Below are positions 50,344 to 61,985 of a stretch of DNA of 64,000 bases, in pieces (position 1 is the stretch's first letter; the number at the start of each line of letters is the position of its first letter). Made by a program: the position numbers and the translations under genes. The notes beneath the pieces are model-generated. The model had not been told where the DNA came from and did no database searches. It saw only the letters and a list, made by a program, of their open reading frames with translations. Origin of the DNA: Hirudinaria manillensis (Eukaryota; Annelida; Clitellata; Hirudinida; Hirudinidae); assembly GCA_034509925.1 (NCBI GenBank), contig CM067526.1, positions 13,285,010-13,349,009 on the forward strand, read 5' to 3'.

Positions 50344-52067
50344 TATTTCCAGTCGATTTGGCCCAGACGACAAAATGGCGATTAAAAGCGAAGCAGATAT
50401 CAAATATTTAGCTTACCTAGATATACCGTAGATGAAAGCACTTCAGAATTCAGCGCATAAACTTACTTGCAATTCAATTAGCCATCAATTCTTTTTTAAA
50501 TATCTAGATTTTTTATTAAAATATTATGTGCATTTCTTAGTGTATTAACACCAACTTCCACGTTTGAAATAACTATAAATTTAAAGTAAATGTAATTTTT
50601 ATTTCCTGTCACTGATATGTTTTGCACAAAGTATTCAGCTGTTTTCACGATTTTGATAATTTCTGTGTACAAAATGTATTGCGAAGCTTTGCATTAGCGA
50701 AATGAGGCCGCAATGTGCAATTACATCTCCAAAACATTAGCTTTTATATTACAACTTAGGATTTTTTCTAGTTTAACCGTTTCGACACTAACTTCATTTA
50801 TGGGTCGCTCGTGAAATGGCAGAAAAAGAAAACGAATATTATTTGCGACCCTCATACAATTCGAGCTTGTCACTACTCGCGGAGATTTAATTACTTTAAG
50901 TCTGTTTATTGCATGACATGCATATATGTCGCACAGGAAATTCCCGGTTGAAACTTGAATTTACATTGCTATTTTCTCGACCTAAAACATCCGGTCCTTT
51001 TTAGCGTTAGCATTTAGGTCTATTTAAGATAATGAGCGTTAAGAGGTCACTTTTGCTCTTTCAGTAAATTTTTTTCCACTTTCGCCTCGTTAAGCTTACG
51101 AAAACGCCTACGTATCTTGAGACCTTACATCTTTACTTCATTGACACTCATTCTTTCGTCGTTGCAAAAACTATCTGCAAATCAGGCAACGTTCACGTAA
51201 AAAATGATTTGTGCAGGGCAGCATGTGCTGGAAAGAAGCAAATGAAAGCTTGTTTTTTATGAGTTGCTGTATTTTATGCATTTGTACTATTTTTCCAGTT
51301 GTACATTTTTTCTTATGCTGAGATTTTTATTCTTGTTTTGTTAACAAGAGATTTTGTTCTGATATGTAGTTGCTGTTAAATCTCCTGCCACTGAATACAT
51401 CAAAGGGAAAAATACCAAAATAAATGTAAATTTCTGAACATTACATTCGAGGAGCTAAAAAATATAAATAATTATTACCTGATTGCAAGGCTTGAGTTGA
51501 GACCTGCCCTAAAGTTACAGATGCTGACAACTTATGCCCTATGACATTTCAAAAAGCAATTTTACTTTTTGATGTTGAGAGAAAACTCAAGCAACAAGGA
51601 GAGCATTGACAAATTTTAATGCAGTACATTTGAAAGCTGAGAAGTATGATTTTATTAAAATTACATTATTAATAAATTGAAATATTACAAGGAATGGAAA
51701 TGGCTACAGATGCTCATTCAAGTAACTCGAGCCATCACAGCTTATGATGACTTCTTTCTCTGAGACTTCTTCGATGTCAAACTTTGCCTTCAAATTAATG
51801 CTTAACGTCAACGGATTGGCAAAAAAAAGTATATAATATTCGATTGGTTATAATGCATAATATATATAAATAAAAATAAATATATATATAAATAATATAT
51901 ATAAATGCAGTTATACTTCTCAACTGTACATTTTTTTTTGGAGCAAGAATCTCAGAACAAAAATAACGATTATGACAATAAAAAAGTATATATGATATAT
52001 ATATTTTAATGCATGGTAATCATCTTAATCAGACTTCTGTTAATTATTATTATTATTATTATTATTA
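50344..52067. other. Intergenic between convergent transporter and RTCA genes
   Basis: This AT-rich region carries the 3' UTRs of two convergent genes. It holds an AT-dinucleotide-rich tract at about 51841-51906 and an ATT run at 52042-52071 that overlaps the RTCA stop region. No gene or RNA is recognisable. Confidence 0.6.
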
Positions 52068-54463
52068 TTATTGGAAAGACTTTTTAATTGATAATTCATC
52101 TGTTATGGTTGTTAATGGAAAAATAATCAAGGAAAAGAAAGGCAGTACTTGGGTCATGAGTTGAGCCACATGGATGGCCGTCCGAGTGTGAAGGGTTGGC
52201 TGGAGACACCTCATGCGTGACTTGCCACTGGCCAGAGCCATGAAGATGATAAGCTATGGGCACAATGTAATACCACAATGTTATTACTAAGTCAAAGCGA
52301 TGCATGTTAACACATCATAAAGCAGATGACGTTGAAATATTGGTTTAACCTGATCCTGGTTGTTGTTGTCCACACAAGAAGTTGATTCCAGAAGCTCAAT
52401 CATGTCATTAGCACATTTGGCGGCCACATTTTCTGCCCTAGCACCTGGAAAGATGGTTAAAGTTGAATCTGTGATAGGAGCTTTGCAGTAGAAAATAATA
52501 AAATATAATAATATAACATAATAAAATGTTAATAATAATATAATATCATTGCATGTAAACATTCTATAAAACACTTGTCGTGCAGAAATCAGTGCAGACA
52601 CCACATAAAATCACATGAACAGGCAAGCATTGCCCATGCGATTGGGCAATTAAATAAATGGTAAAAATAATAACAATAACCGTAATAATAACAAATATTA
52701 ACAAAAATAACCATAACGTGTCATATAACACATAAAGTCAAGTAACAGATGCCTACCTCTCTCTCCTAACCCTGTGGTTCCAAGTCTCATTCCTCGGTCG
52801 GTCTCGGCAACCAGCCTGGCAAAAGGCATCGACAAGAAACATTTTCAAAGCAACATCAACGTTGAAAATGCAAATTTAAATTATTTAAAAAACAATCATA
52901 AAATCATATTAAAATCATATTACAGTATTCCACTGCCATTTCCAATGCAATTGATGGCCTTTTCGACTTTGATGTTGACCTGAAGGTTCTTGAACTTTGA
53001 CCTGATGATGTCTTCGGCCACCGACTTCATGGCGTGCGCCATCTGACGGACGGAGGAAAACCAAAATTTTATTAATTAATTAAATTATTTACTAATCAAA
53101 ATATTTATTGAGAAATGACAATTTTTAAAGCAAAATGTCTTTAAAACCTTGATCGGCAGAGTGCCAGCCACGTAACTTATGCCAAATACGTGATTCACAT
53201 TTCCCCTGTCCAGCAGCGTAAATGCTGGAATTTTTTCAACTGGATTGCAGGAGAAGGATACTTCCCCACCACCTTTAGGATAGAAGCCCCTGAATCGTAA
53301 CATCTCAACATTGATTCACTTTGATTCATTTTAATCGATAATATAGAAATTCTTGAGCAATGAAAGGGCAACATAAAAAAAGGTCATTGAGCTGTTGGAG
53401 GGTTAGTAGTTCCCCACTTCCCTCCCCTCACAAAAATTCTAGAAACTCGAAACCAACCTTCTGACGAGTTCACAACTGAAATTGAGTCCAATGTGTTTAA
53501 GTGTAGGTCGAAATACCTGCACAGTTCATAGACACATGATTTTAGTCAAAGTTATGTCAACAGTAATGTTCATGTATGTACTAATTTCAACCAATTAGTG
53601 ATCACCTACATGTAATAAGTAATCTATAGGAGGAGCCATAGCCACATTTGTTCCTCCCTTGAGAATGAGGGAGCATGACTTGCTGGCAAAGAGTAGACAT
53701 GGCAGTGCAGACTGGATAAGCAGACATACACTCCTGCAATACAAGCAAACATTAACACTGTTGCTGCTAATCTCACTGCACAAGTTGGTTTAACATCAGA
53801 CAGCAATTGTTAAAAATCAAAATAAAGATCAAATAAACAGCATGAATTAATATGTTCGCAGATATTTTTTGCTCCAAAGCTGGAATTAGCTACTACTAGT
53901 CAATTAGTTTTCACATGAAAATGGTTAAATATATGTACTTTAAGGTATAAACAAGAAAATAGGAAAAGAAGCCAGCATACCCAGCAGTTTTTGTGTCAAT
54001 AGTAAAGGATCCACCCACGATCTCTCTTGGATGTAGTGATATTATTGTTGAACCAATGACTCCATCTTCCAATCTACCACTGGAGAGGTCTCTCAGAAAT
54101 TCTAATCCTGTGAGATGTTGAGGCCTGAATTAAAAAAGTTATAGACATAAAAGACATAAAGAGGTTGTAGTAACAGGTCTGCCATGTTCAACCAACATTA
54201 ACAGACAGAAATAAAAAGATAATTAGTTAATAACATTTCACCTTAAACCAGGATTTTCTCTACCCGCCCTGATGTTGCACACCCGTATTGGTTTGCCGAA
54301 TATGCAGCAGTATGATGAAGCATTCCTCAGAATTTGGCCACCCTATCCCATAAAATTAATTTCGTGAGGATATAAGGATTCTTTCTTCTTTCGATATTAC
54401 TAATCTTACCCCTTCTAAAATCCCTCCGTCAATTTCTATAACACTGTCATCACCAGAAGCCAT
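52068..54463 (-). CDS. RTCA: RNA 3'-terminal phosphate cyclase
   Basis: ATP-dependent enzyme that converts RNA 3'-phosphate ends to 2',3'-cyclic phosphates. Ten exons on the minus strand: 54463-54410, 54342-54242, 54124-53981, 53733-53610, 53516-53458, 53289-53148, 53042-52924, 52815-52757, 52444-52350, 52253-52068, giving 360 residues (human RTCA is 366). Family motifs in order: [77 protein letters not shown] and [10 protein letters not shown]. The His in TLHTRTAIH corresponds to the nucleotidyl-accepting His of RtcA, so the enzyme looks active. Motifs separate it from the catalytically dead RCL1 paralogue. The start ATG is at 54463 and the stop TAA at 52070-52068. Confidence 0.95.
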
Positions 54464-54991
54464 TCTAGATATATATTTTCCAAGATATTATCAAGATTAT
54501 ATGTAATTCACAGCTATGAACAATAAATAATAATAAAGCACCGATAGGTGCAAGGCAAGACTTATATGTCTAAAAAGCACCCAAACAAATGTGCGAGCAA
54601 CAAGAACTGGAATAAATAGCCTACAACTGATGTCGCAACAGAGCAACACGACGACAGGCCGACTTATAGTTTAAAAATAAATTAATATAAAATGTTTTAC
54701 AGGGATGCGTGGTACGCTAATTAGTTAAATTATCAGTATAATTTATTATAATTTAAAATATATTTTCGGTAAAACAAGTCATTAATGTTCTGGATATTAT
54801 AAATGTTTTACAACTTACAGTCGATACAACAAAATGAGTCTTTGATGAGTGAATTTCATTAAAAATTTATCTTGTGCTATTTGTTTTTAGTGACATGCAC
54901 AGCAGTCGCCTGCTCCCACGACTGATATGTAATGTGCGCGGCAGTATGGTGATTCCATTTGCCTCCTTCTGAACGAGGTGCATCAACAGAC
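54464..54991. promoter_or_regulatory. Putative shared promoter region between divergent RTCA and aminopeptidase genes
   Basis: Only 528 bp separate the start codons of two genes that point away from each other. The interval contains both 5' UTRs and whatever promoters they use. It is AT-rich in the middle, and I see no clear TATA or initiator element. The claim rests on geometry only. Confidence 0.4.
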
Positions 54992-57900
54992 ATGTCGCAA
55001 TTAGGTGACGTATCCTTCATATCAGGTTGGTGCATTTGCTGCAATTTAAAATTGGGAGTCTCTTTAGGAAATTTTGAGATGAAAATTATGTTGCACTTGT
55101 GAGCAAATTATAAATAATGACAATTGTTTTATAATTAATTTTGTTGAGTGATTTGAAGCATTTCGTTATGATGTAGATTTTGCAAACGGGTTTGTTTTTC
55201 TACTTTAGGTGATGCTGGTAATAAAGGCCTGATTACAAAGGATGGCCAATATGCTAAATATCCCTCCCAAATTGTGTGCACTCAAAGAAAAGCCATAGTT
55301 ATCGTCATTCTGCTGGTATGTGCCATCTTTGCACTGGCTCTCATTGCTGCATTGGCTCGACCAGGTTGCAGCAGCTCTCAAAACTTGGACCAAAACAACT
55401 TTCCTTCAACCACTTCTCTTCCCAGGACTTCAACAGAGGCCCTTTCCACCGATGGACGTCCTTTTCCATGGAAGGAGATAAGACTTCCAGAAAGCTTCTT
55501 GCCACAGATGTACCACATTGTCATGCATCCAGACCTGTTGAACTTTACTTTCAGTGGCTCCATTCGCATGGAATTGCAAGTCTCGACACCTACCGATTTT
55601 GTTGTTTTCCATTCAAAAGAACTTGACATTCATTCTGTTTCCCTAAGATTGACAGGTTGTTAAAAACACTTCATTCTGATATGAAATTTGATTTGTTATG
55701 ATGTGAATTTATCTTGAGGTTGATAATGATGGAATGAAGGTTTAGGTTGAGGTGTTGAGCAAGAGTGTTCCTGACAATCACAAATGATAAATAGAAATGA
55801 CTCCAAACACTGAAATTTCTCAGCTTGTTGTTGTGCATTCACTGTAGGTCCAAAATCAAGAGAAGTGGCCATAACTGATCGGATGACCAGCATTGCATTC
55901 GAGCAAGTTTACTTAAAGCTTTCTGAAGAATTGTCCAAGGGCTCTATGGTTGACCTTAACATTTCCTTCTCTGGAAAGTTGAATGACAACATGTATGGCT
56001 TCTATAAGAGTTCTTACAAGACCAAAACTGGAGACAGGAGGCCAGTTTCTTATGAGTGAATGATGATGGTGATGATAATAGTGGATGACATTGCATGTTG
56101 AAAATGTCATCAAAATAGTGATATAAAAGTAGGTAAAGAATAACATTTGTGGTTTCTTCTATACTTCTAGGTTTTATGCATTTAAAGTTATTGCTAAGTA
56201 ATATTGTTTCCATTGACAAATTGGATTATTACTAATGGTTACAACTGTATAAAATTACTCACGTTTCAATCTCCCAGATGGCTGGCCACGACCCACTTTG
56301 AGCCGACCGACGCCAGGGCGGCATTCCCCTGCTTCGATGAACCTCATCTGAAGGCCAATTTCTCCTTTGCCATCGTCCGTCCGTCCGACTACATCTCTCT
56401 CTTCAACACTGAAAAAGTTCGTTTGCTTCTACAAATGTTGCAGTTTGTCGATGACTCTTACTCCTTTAGGTAATGAAACGTCTGCTATATGTTTTTGTAA
56501 GATATCGGAGGAGGAGTTTATAGGCAAAGGGGGCTCGGCCACGGAGACGATCGACAGGTTCGCCACCACCGTCAGGATGAGCACCTACCTCGTGGCTTTT
56601 GTCGTCTGCGACTTCCAAGCGAGTTCGAAGTTCACCAAGACGAACGTGAAGGTCGTTTATAAATAACCGAGATTTTGGAAGAATGCTTTGAAGATCAAAG
56701 AATGTTATGATCGCTTGTTGATTTGTTTCGCTGGGTGTGTTTTTAATTAGTTTCTTCCTGATAATCATTTACAAGTCAACAATACAAATTGGAAGTTTAA
56801 AATTTAGAAATTTGGAAAAGTTTGTTTTTTTTTGTTTTTTTGGTTAATTTGGTTAATCCCAAGTCATGCATAATTCCTCCACTGACGTGTCTCGTCTTCT
56901 GATTCCAGGTGTCAGTGTACACTCCACAGGAGATGATCGGGGACACGGAACTGGCTCTCGACAGTGCCGTCAGAGTCCTCGACTTCTTGGGGGATTTTTA
57001 CGGAGTTGCTTATCCATTCAATAAGTCCGGTAGGAATCTACGATATCGGATCTGACTTAATTATATTTATATTTATATTTGTTGTTTATATTTTTGGAAA
57101 AACTCAAGTAAGGTTGAATGATGAGCAAATGATTGAATAAATCCATCATTCAAATATTTGGTTAAAGTTAATACTGGTTTCATTTATCGGATCATAAATC
57201 AAATTGAGTTAAATTTAACATTAGTCATAATAATTATGATTTGCATCATTAATTACCAAAAAAAAGGACAGTCAGAAGATAAGTGCTTTTGCTAATGGAA
57301 GCTGCTGCCATTGTAATATCCACGGATGCGTCGGATAAAATTAGATCGGCGAGCTCGACATCTTTGCAGATCACGTTGGAATTCCTGACCTATCGGTTGG
57401 AGCTATGGAAAACTGGGGCTTAGTGACCTACTTAATGAGATATCTGGTCTTTGATGAAGAAGAAAGTTCAGAGAGGGACAAGCAATGGGTGGTGGTCATT
57501 GTGGCTCATGAATTGGCCCACCAGGTAATCAGCCAATAGGAAGATGCCATCTTTTGTCACCTGATTTTTCATTGGTCTGGATTTAACTTGATATTCAATA
57601 TGATTTAATTGCTTTTCTTTTTTGGTATTATTTTAAAAATAAATTTTAGATTTAATTTTAAATTTAGTGGTTCGGTAACCTGGTGACCATGAAGTGGTGG
57701 AACGACTTGTGGCTGAACGAAGGCTTCGCGAGATTTGTGGAACATGTCGCCACTGACCACGTAAAACCTGATTGGTTGATGGTTGGTAAGCTTTATTTCA
57801 CTTACATTGGATGTTTTGCTTTTTAAATTTATTCTTCGGCCAATTGGATGTTCGCAAGACCTTCGCATAATTAACGAGGTGCCGATTCGATTGAATATTA

Positions 57901-58838
57901 ATCGGAAGTGCATTCACCAATCAGATGGAGTCTTTCAGCGACGACACGCTTAACCCCGCCCTGAGGTCCGACATCCTGCCCAGTTCCCATCCTATTTCGG
58001 TTCCGGTCGTTGATCCCCTCGAGATTGGAGAAATATTTGACACAATCTCCTACGAGAAGGTCTTGATGCCTATTTCCTTCCAAAAGATGAAATCTTTAAT
58101 TTGATTTTTCAATTATTGAAGCAGAAAATAGTTGCCAAGGAATATTTGTTTCTTGAAATAAAAACTACAAATTGCTTACTGCAAGTTTAGTGACAGCCAA
58201 AAAAAATTTTTCAACCCATCCCAATCAGGGAGCTGCTGTCATAAGAATGCTGGAGAGGGTGGTTGGTGCAGAGATTTTCAACAAAGCCCTCAGGAGTTAC
58301 CTGACCAAGCACCAGTACGCCAATGCCGAAACCGACGACCTTTGGAAATCTTTCACCTCAGAGGTCGTGACCTATTTCTTGATTTGTGCTCAAAGTCCGG
58401 ATCATAATGACTTAAGAACTCAGAAACATTCTCTTAAGGATAGCGACATCATTCATGATAATTATTTTTTAAATACAATTATAAATTTATTTAATTTTTA
58501 AAAATTTTTACAGATGAAGAACACAAAACTGGAAATTGACGTGAAGGAGATGATGGACACGTGGACCCTCCAGATGGGCTTCCCATTGGTCACGATAACT
58601 AGGTCGGGTCGGAACGTCACGGTCACCCAGGAAAGGTTCATGTTCAAGACTTTGGCCGAGTCGAGCTACAAGTCGGACTTTGACGACTCCAGAAATTATA
58701 CGAGCCCTTTCGGGTAGGAATAATTATCTAATTCATAATTTTCCTGTTGATAAAAATTATTATGTATTATAAAAATTACAGCAATTAATGGTAATTTATT
58801 AATAATTAATTATATATTTAATATCTGTTTGTATTTAA

Positions 58839-58871
<33 letters not shown>

Positions 58872-61800
58872 TCCCTGGAAATCAAGATACAAGTGGTACA
58901 TTCCTCTGACGTATGTGACCAACTTGAAGCCGAACGATGCTTCTCTTATGCTCATAAACAAGAAGGTCAAAGGTTAGCTTCTAAACTATTGTTTTATAAT
59001 CTTTGAAGGAGTGCAGGCATAACTTAACCTATTTCCATTTGTGGAGGGTCTCATGTCTTGTTGACTTCTGGTGCTTATCCCTCAAAGAATTGAATGTAAA
59101 TCATGAAATCAATACTTTGCTCGAGCGTATGATAGGGACGGTGACAATGACTTTTGACCTTTGAACCCTTTCAATTAATATTTATAATTAGTTAATATTA
59201 ATAATTAATGGTGTTTTATTTCAAGCAGTTTTGCTTCTTGTTGCAAGTTTGTTTCTCATCTTTTCTAACTGTGAATTTAATTTCATGGAATTTTATTTAG
59301 TTTTTAAGCTCCTAAACTGTTAAAACCAAAAAATAAATAAACATCTTTCTTTCAGTGAGTTTCACATTGGAATCGGACGTGCAGTGGATCAAGGCCAATC
59401 ACAACACCACAGGTGTGTACAGGGTCCACTACGACGAAGAAGGTTGGAAGGCCATCGTCAGACAACTCAAGCACGACCATACGGTAGGATTTCGACAGCT
59501 ATTTTCCACGCAGACATACGAACTTCTCCGGTTTAGCAGAATTATTTTCGACTCGTTCTTGATTATCGTTTTGAAAATTTTAGCCACTATAGTGATTATG
59601 GTGACTGGAGATCATGGGAGATCACATGACTATCATAACAATTTAATTATGTTAATTTTATATAATTAATTAATTTTAATCATTTAATTTTATTTAATCA
59701 ATTAGGTTTTCACTCCATCTGATAGAGCCAACCTGCTGTCAGATGCTTTTGAACTGGCCAGGTTAGGCATTGACATCCTCTCTCCCTTGAGTCGAGGTCG
59801 CGCCCTTGATGAACTTTGAACTCGTTTTAGGTCGGGTCACCTGAACATAACGACGGCCCTGGACATGTCCACCTACCTGGTCAACGAGACGAGTTACAAT
59901 CCGTGGAACATCATGAAGGATTGTCTCGACGAAGTCATCGACCTCTTTGATAGACACCCGCAACACAATCTGTTCAGAGTTCAGTTGATTGGAGTTTGAA
60001 GTGATGGTCGTGGTGGTAATGGTGCTGGTGGTGATGATGGTAGTGATGATGGTGATGATGGTGGTGGTGATGATGGTGATGGTGGTGTTGGTGATGATGA
60101 AAAGCCTCTAATATACTGTCATTGACTTTCACAGTGTTTATTCTTTTGTCTTTAATTTAGTTATAAAAAATATGATTATGATGATGATGATTCAGAATTA
60201 TTTGGAGAAAATTTCCACACCTATACTGGACACTCTTGGATGGGAAGACACTGGAGATCACGTGACCAAGTAGGCTGATGGGTTATGGTAATGATTTTTT
60301 TTTTATTGTTAATTTTATTATTAATTCTTGTGGCAATGACTCCAACTGTTCTTATCGGGTTCATCAACCTCTAAATTGATGTCCGATCATTCATTTCATT
60401 CCTTATCACTCCTTATCATCTTTGGTTAAATAAATTTCTTCCGATAGTAGTTTGTTATCGAATGCTACTCAAGAACAAAGCGTGGTAATGAAGTGCTTGT
60501 ACTGGTAAAGCCATTGACAACAGGATTGGTATTGTTTCAGACTGATGAGAAGCTACCTGTTGGGACTGGCAGTGAACCAAGGTTTCAAGGGGTACGTGGC
60601 AAAGGCCCAGGAGGAGTTCAGAGGTTGGATGAAGGACGGAAAGAAGTTGGTGACGAACTCTTGTTTACGATATTTAAACGAGATTCGATTGTCGGACGTT
60701 ACCTTCGATCTTCTTCATGCGATCTCGTGCCAACGCGAGTCTGACGAGCGAAAACGAAGGGGAGTCGGTTTCCGTGACGTTTGCTAGAAAGTTTGTTACC
60801 CCGACCAGGCTGAGTCCCAACCTGAAGTTCCTGGTGCTGATGGGTGGAGTGAAATACGGAGGAGAGGAGGAATGGCAGTTCGTGTGGGACGAGGTTCTCA
60901 GGACGAACAACCCCTCGCAGAGGATGAAACTGCTCCAAGCACTTGCTGCTTCCACTGACATTGTCAAGATCAACAGGTGGTTGTGGGTTCGGTCGATTTA
61001 TGTAGAGCTGCACACACGACTTAAGACACAACTTACATATGCATGTGTTTAGTATTGTATGAGACAGCTTGTGAGAGCTTTGTTTCAAACGTAATGTTAT
61101 AAAATTATGACTTCCACATGCAGGAATGTAACTGTCTCAGTCAACTTGCATTGAATGACAACTATTTTCTGTATGAAGTTAGTTGATGATGACAATAGTG
61201 ATTGTATCAGGAGTATCAAAGTTATTATTTTGAATTACCATATATTTCACGAATATATATATTATGTGAATGTCATGTTACATCAGGCTCTTGGAGGCTT
61301 CTTTAAACGAGTCCTTCGTTCGCATTTCCGAGTGTCCGGGAGTTTTGAGTGCAGTCGGAGCTCAGTCCCCAGGGCAAATCCTACTCTGGAGATTTGTCAG
61401 GAACAATTGGGACCTCATCTTTGCCAGGTTATGTCAGTGATGATGATGATGATGATGCTAACCTAAATGTGACATTATTAAATATTTTAAAACATTTAAA
61501 TTATTAATAATTGAAAAAGATTGATATGATGGCAGGCATTGTGTGGTATCAATGCTCCTTATTATGTCATCCTATTTGTATTTGTGCTCAGTACAAAATG
61601 ACATTTTCTCTTTCCATGTTGTTGACATCTTAAGGTACCACAGTGTCGTGTTGAGACTGAAGAGGGTCATAGAAAGTTCATCGAGTCATTTCTCGACTCA
61701 GCAGGAATACGATGACGTGAGTCGACATTCGATTCTCAATGCAACACCGAATCACGTTATTTATTTGTGATGATGCATCGTCATTGTGGCCATTGAGTGT

Positions 61801-61985
61801 TGTTATTATTACAGTTAGTTATTATATCATGATTTATGTAGGTTAAGGAGTTTTTCCAAAAGAAACTGCAGCAAGAAAACCTGAGGGCTGTGTCTCAAGC
61901 CCTGGACAGCATCAAGATGAACATCGATTGGAGAAGAAGGAATGAGCACATGCTCGTTGATTGGTTGAAGGGACAAACGGCATAA
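54992..61985 (+). CDS. M1 zinc metallopeptidase, aminopeptidase N-like, complete
   Basis: Type II membrane ectoenzyme that removes N-terminal residues from peptides. Twenty-one exons: 54992-55025, 55209-55655, 55848-56055, 56278-56416, 56502-56651, 56909-57029, 57370-57524, 57668-57781, 57925-58059, 58229-58363, 58514-58713, 58887-58972, 59356-59483, 59706-59761, 59831-59978, 60196-60269, 60541-60645, 60809-60976, 61287-61427, 61635-61716, 61842-61985; 989 residues (human APN 967). A short cytoplasmic tail precedes a membrane anchor ([20 protein letters not shown]). The substrate motif GAMEN is at about 377-381, the zinc site HELAH at 413-417 with Glu 436 in LNEGFA, and the catalytic Tyr near 499 in ISYEK. 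The C-terminal helical domain is present. The ends of exons 15 and 17 have alternative donors (59992; 60649). Family members include ERAP and TRH-degrading types, so naming by orthology is uncertain. Confidence 0.94.
58842..58871 (+). repeat. CT dinucleotide run forming the acceptor tract of aminopeptidase exon 12
   Basis: About 15 CT units directly precede the acceptor of exon 12 (ATCAAG then A). The run probably serves as the polypyrimidine tract. Confidence 0.8.
60000..60098 (+). repeat. GTGATG/GTGGTGATG repeat in aminopeptidase intron 15
   Basis: Degenerate GTGATGATG and GTGGTG units, just after the donor region of exon 15. Confidence 0.85.

Noticed and set aside
52774-52983. Forward open frame of 69 codons antisense to RTCA
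   Set aside because: It overlaps RTCA exons 7-8, whose minus-strand reading matches the family closely.
57325-57369. Upstream extension of aminopeptidase exon 7 reading ELDIFAD
   Set aside because: It does not join in phase with exon 6. The acceptor TTTGCAG at 57369 gives the expected [10 protein letters not shown] junction.
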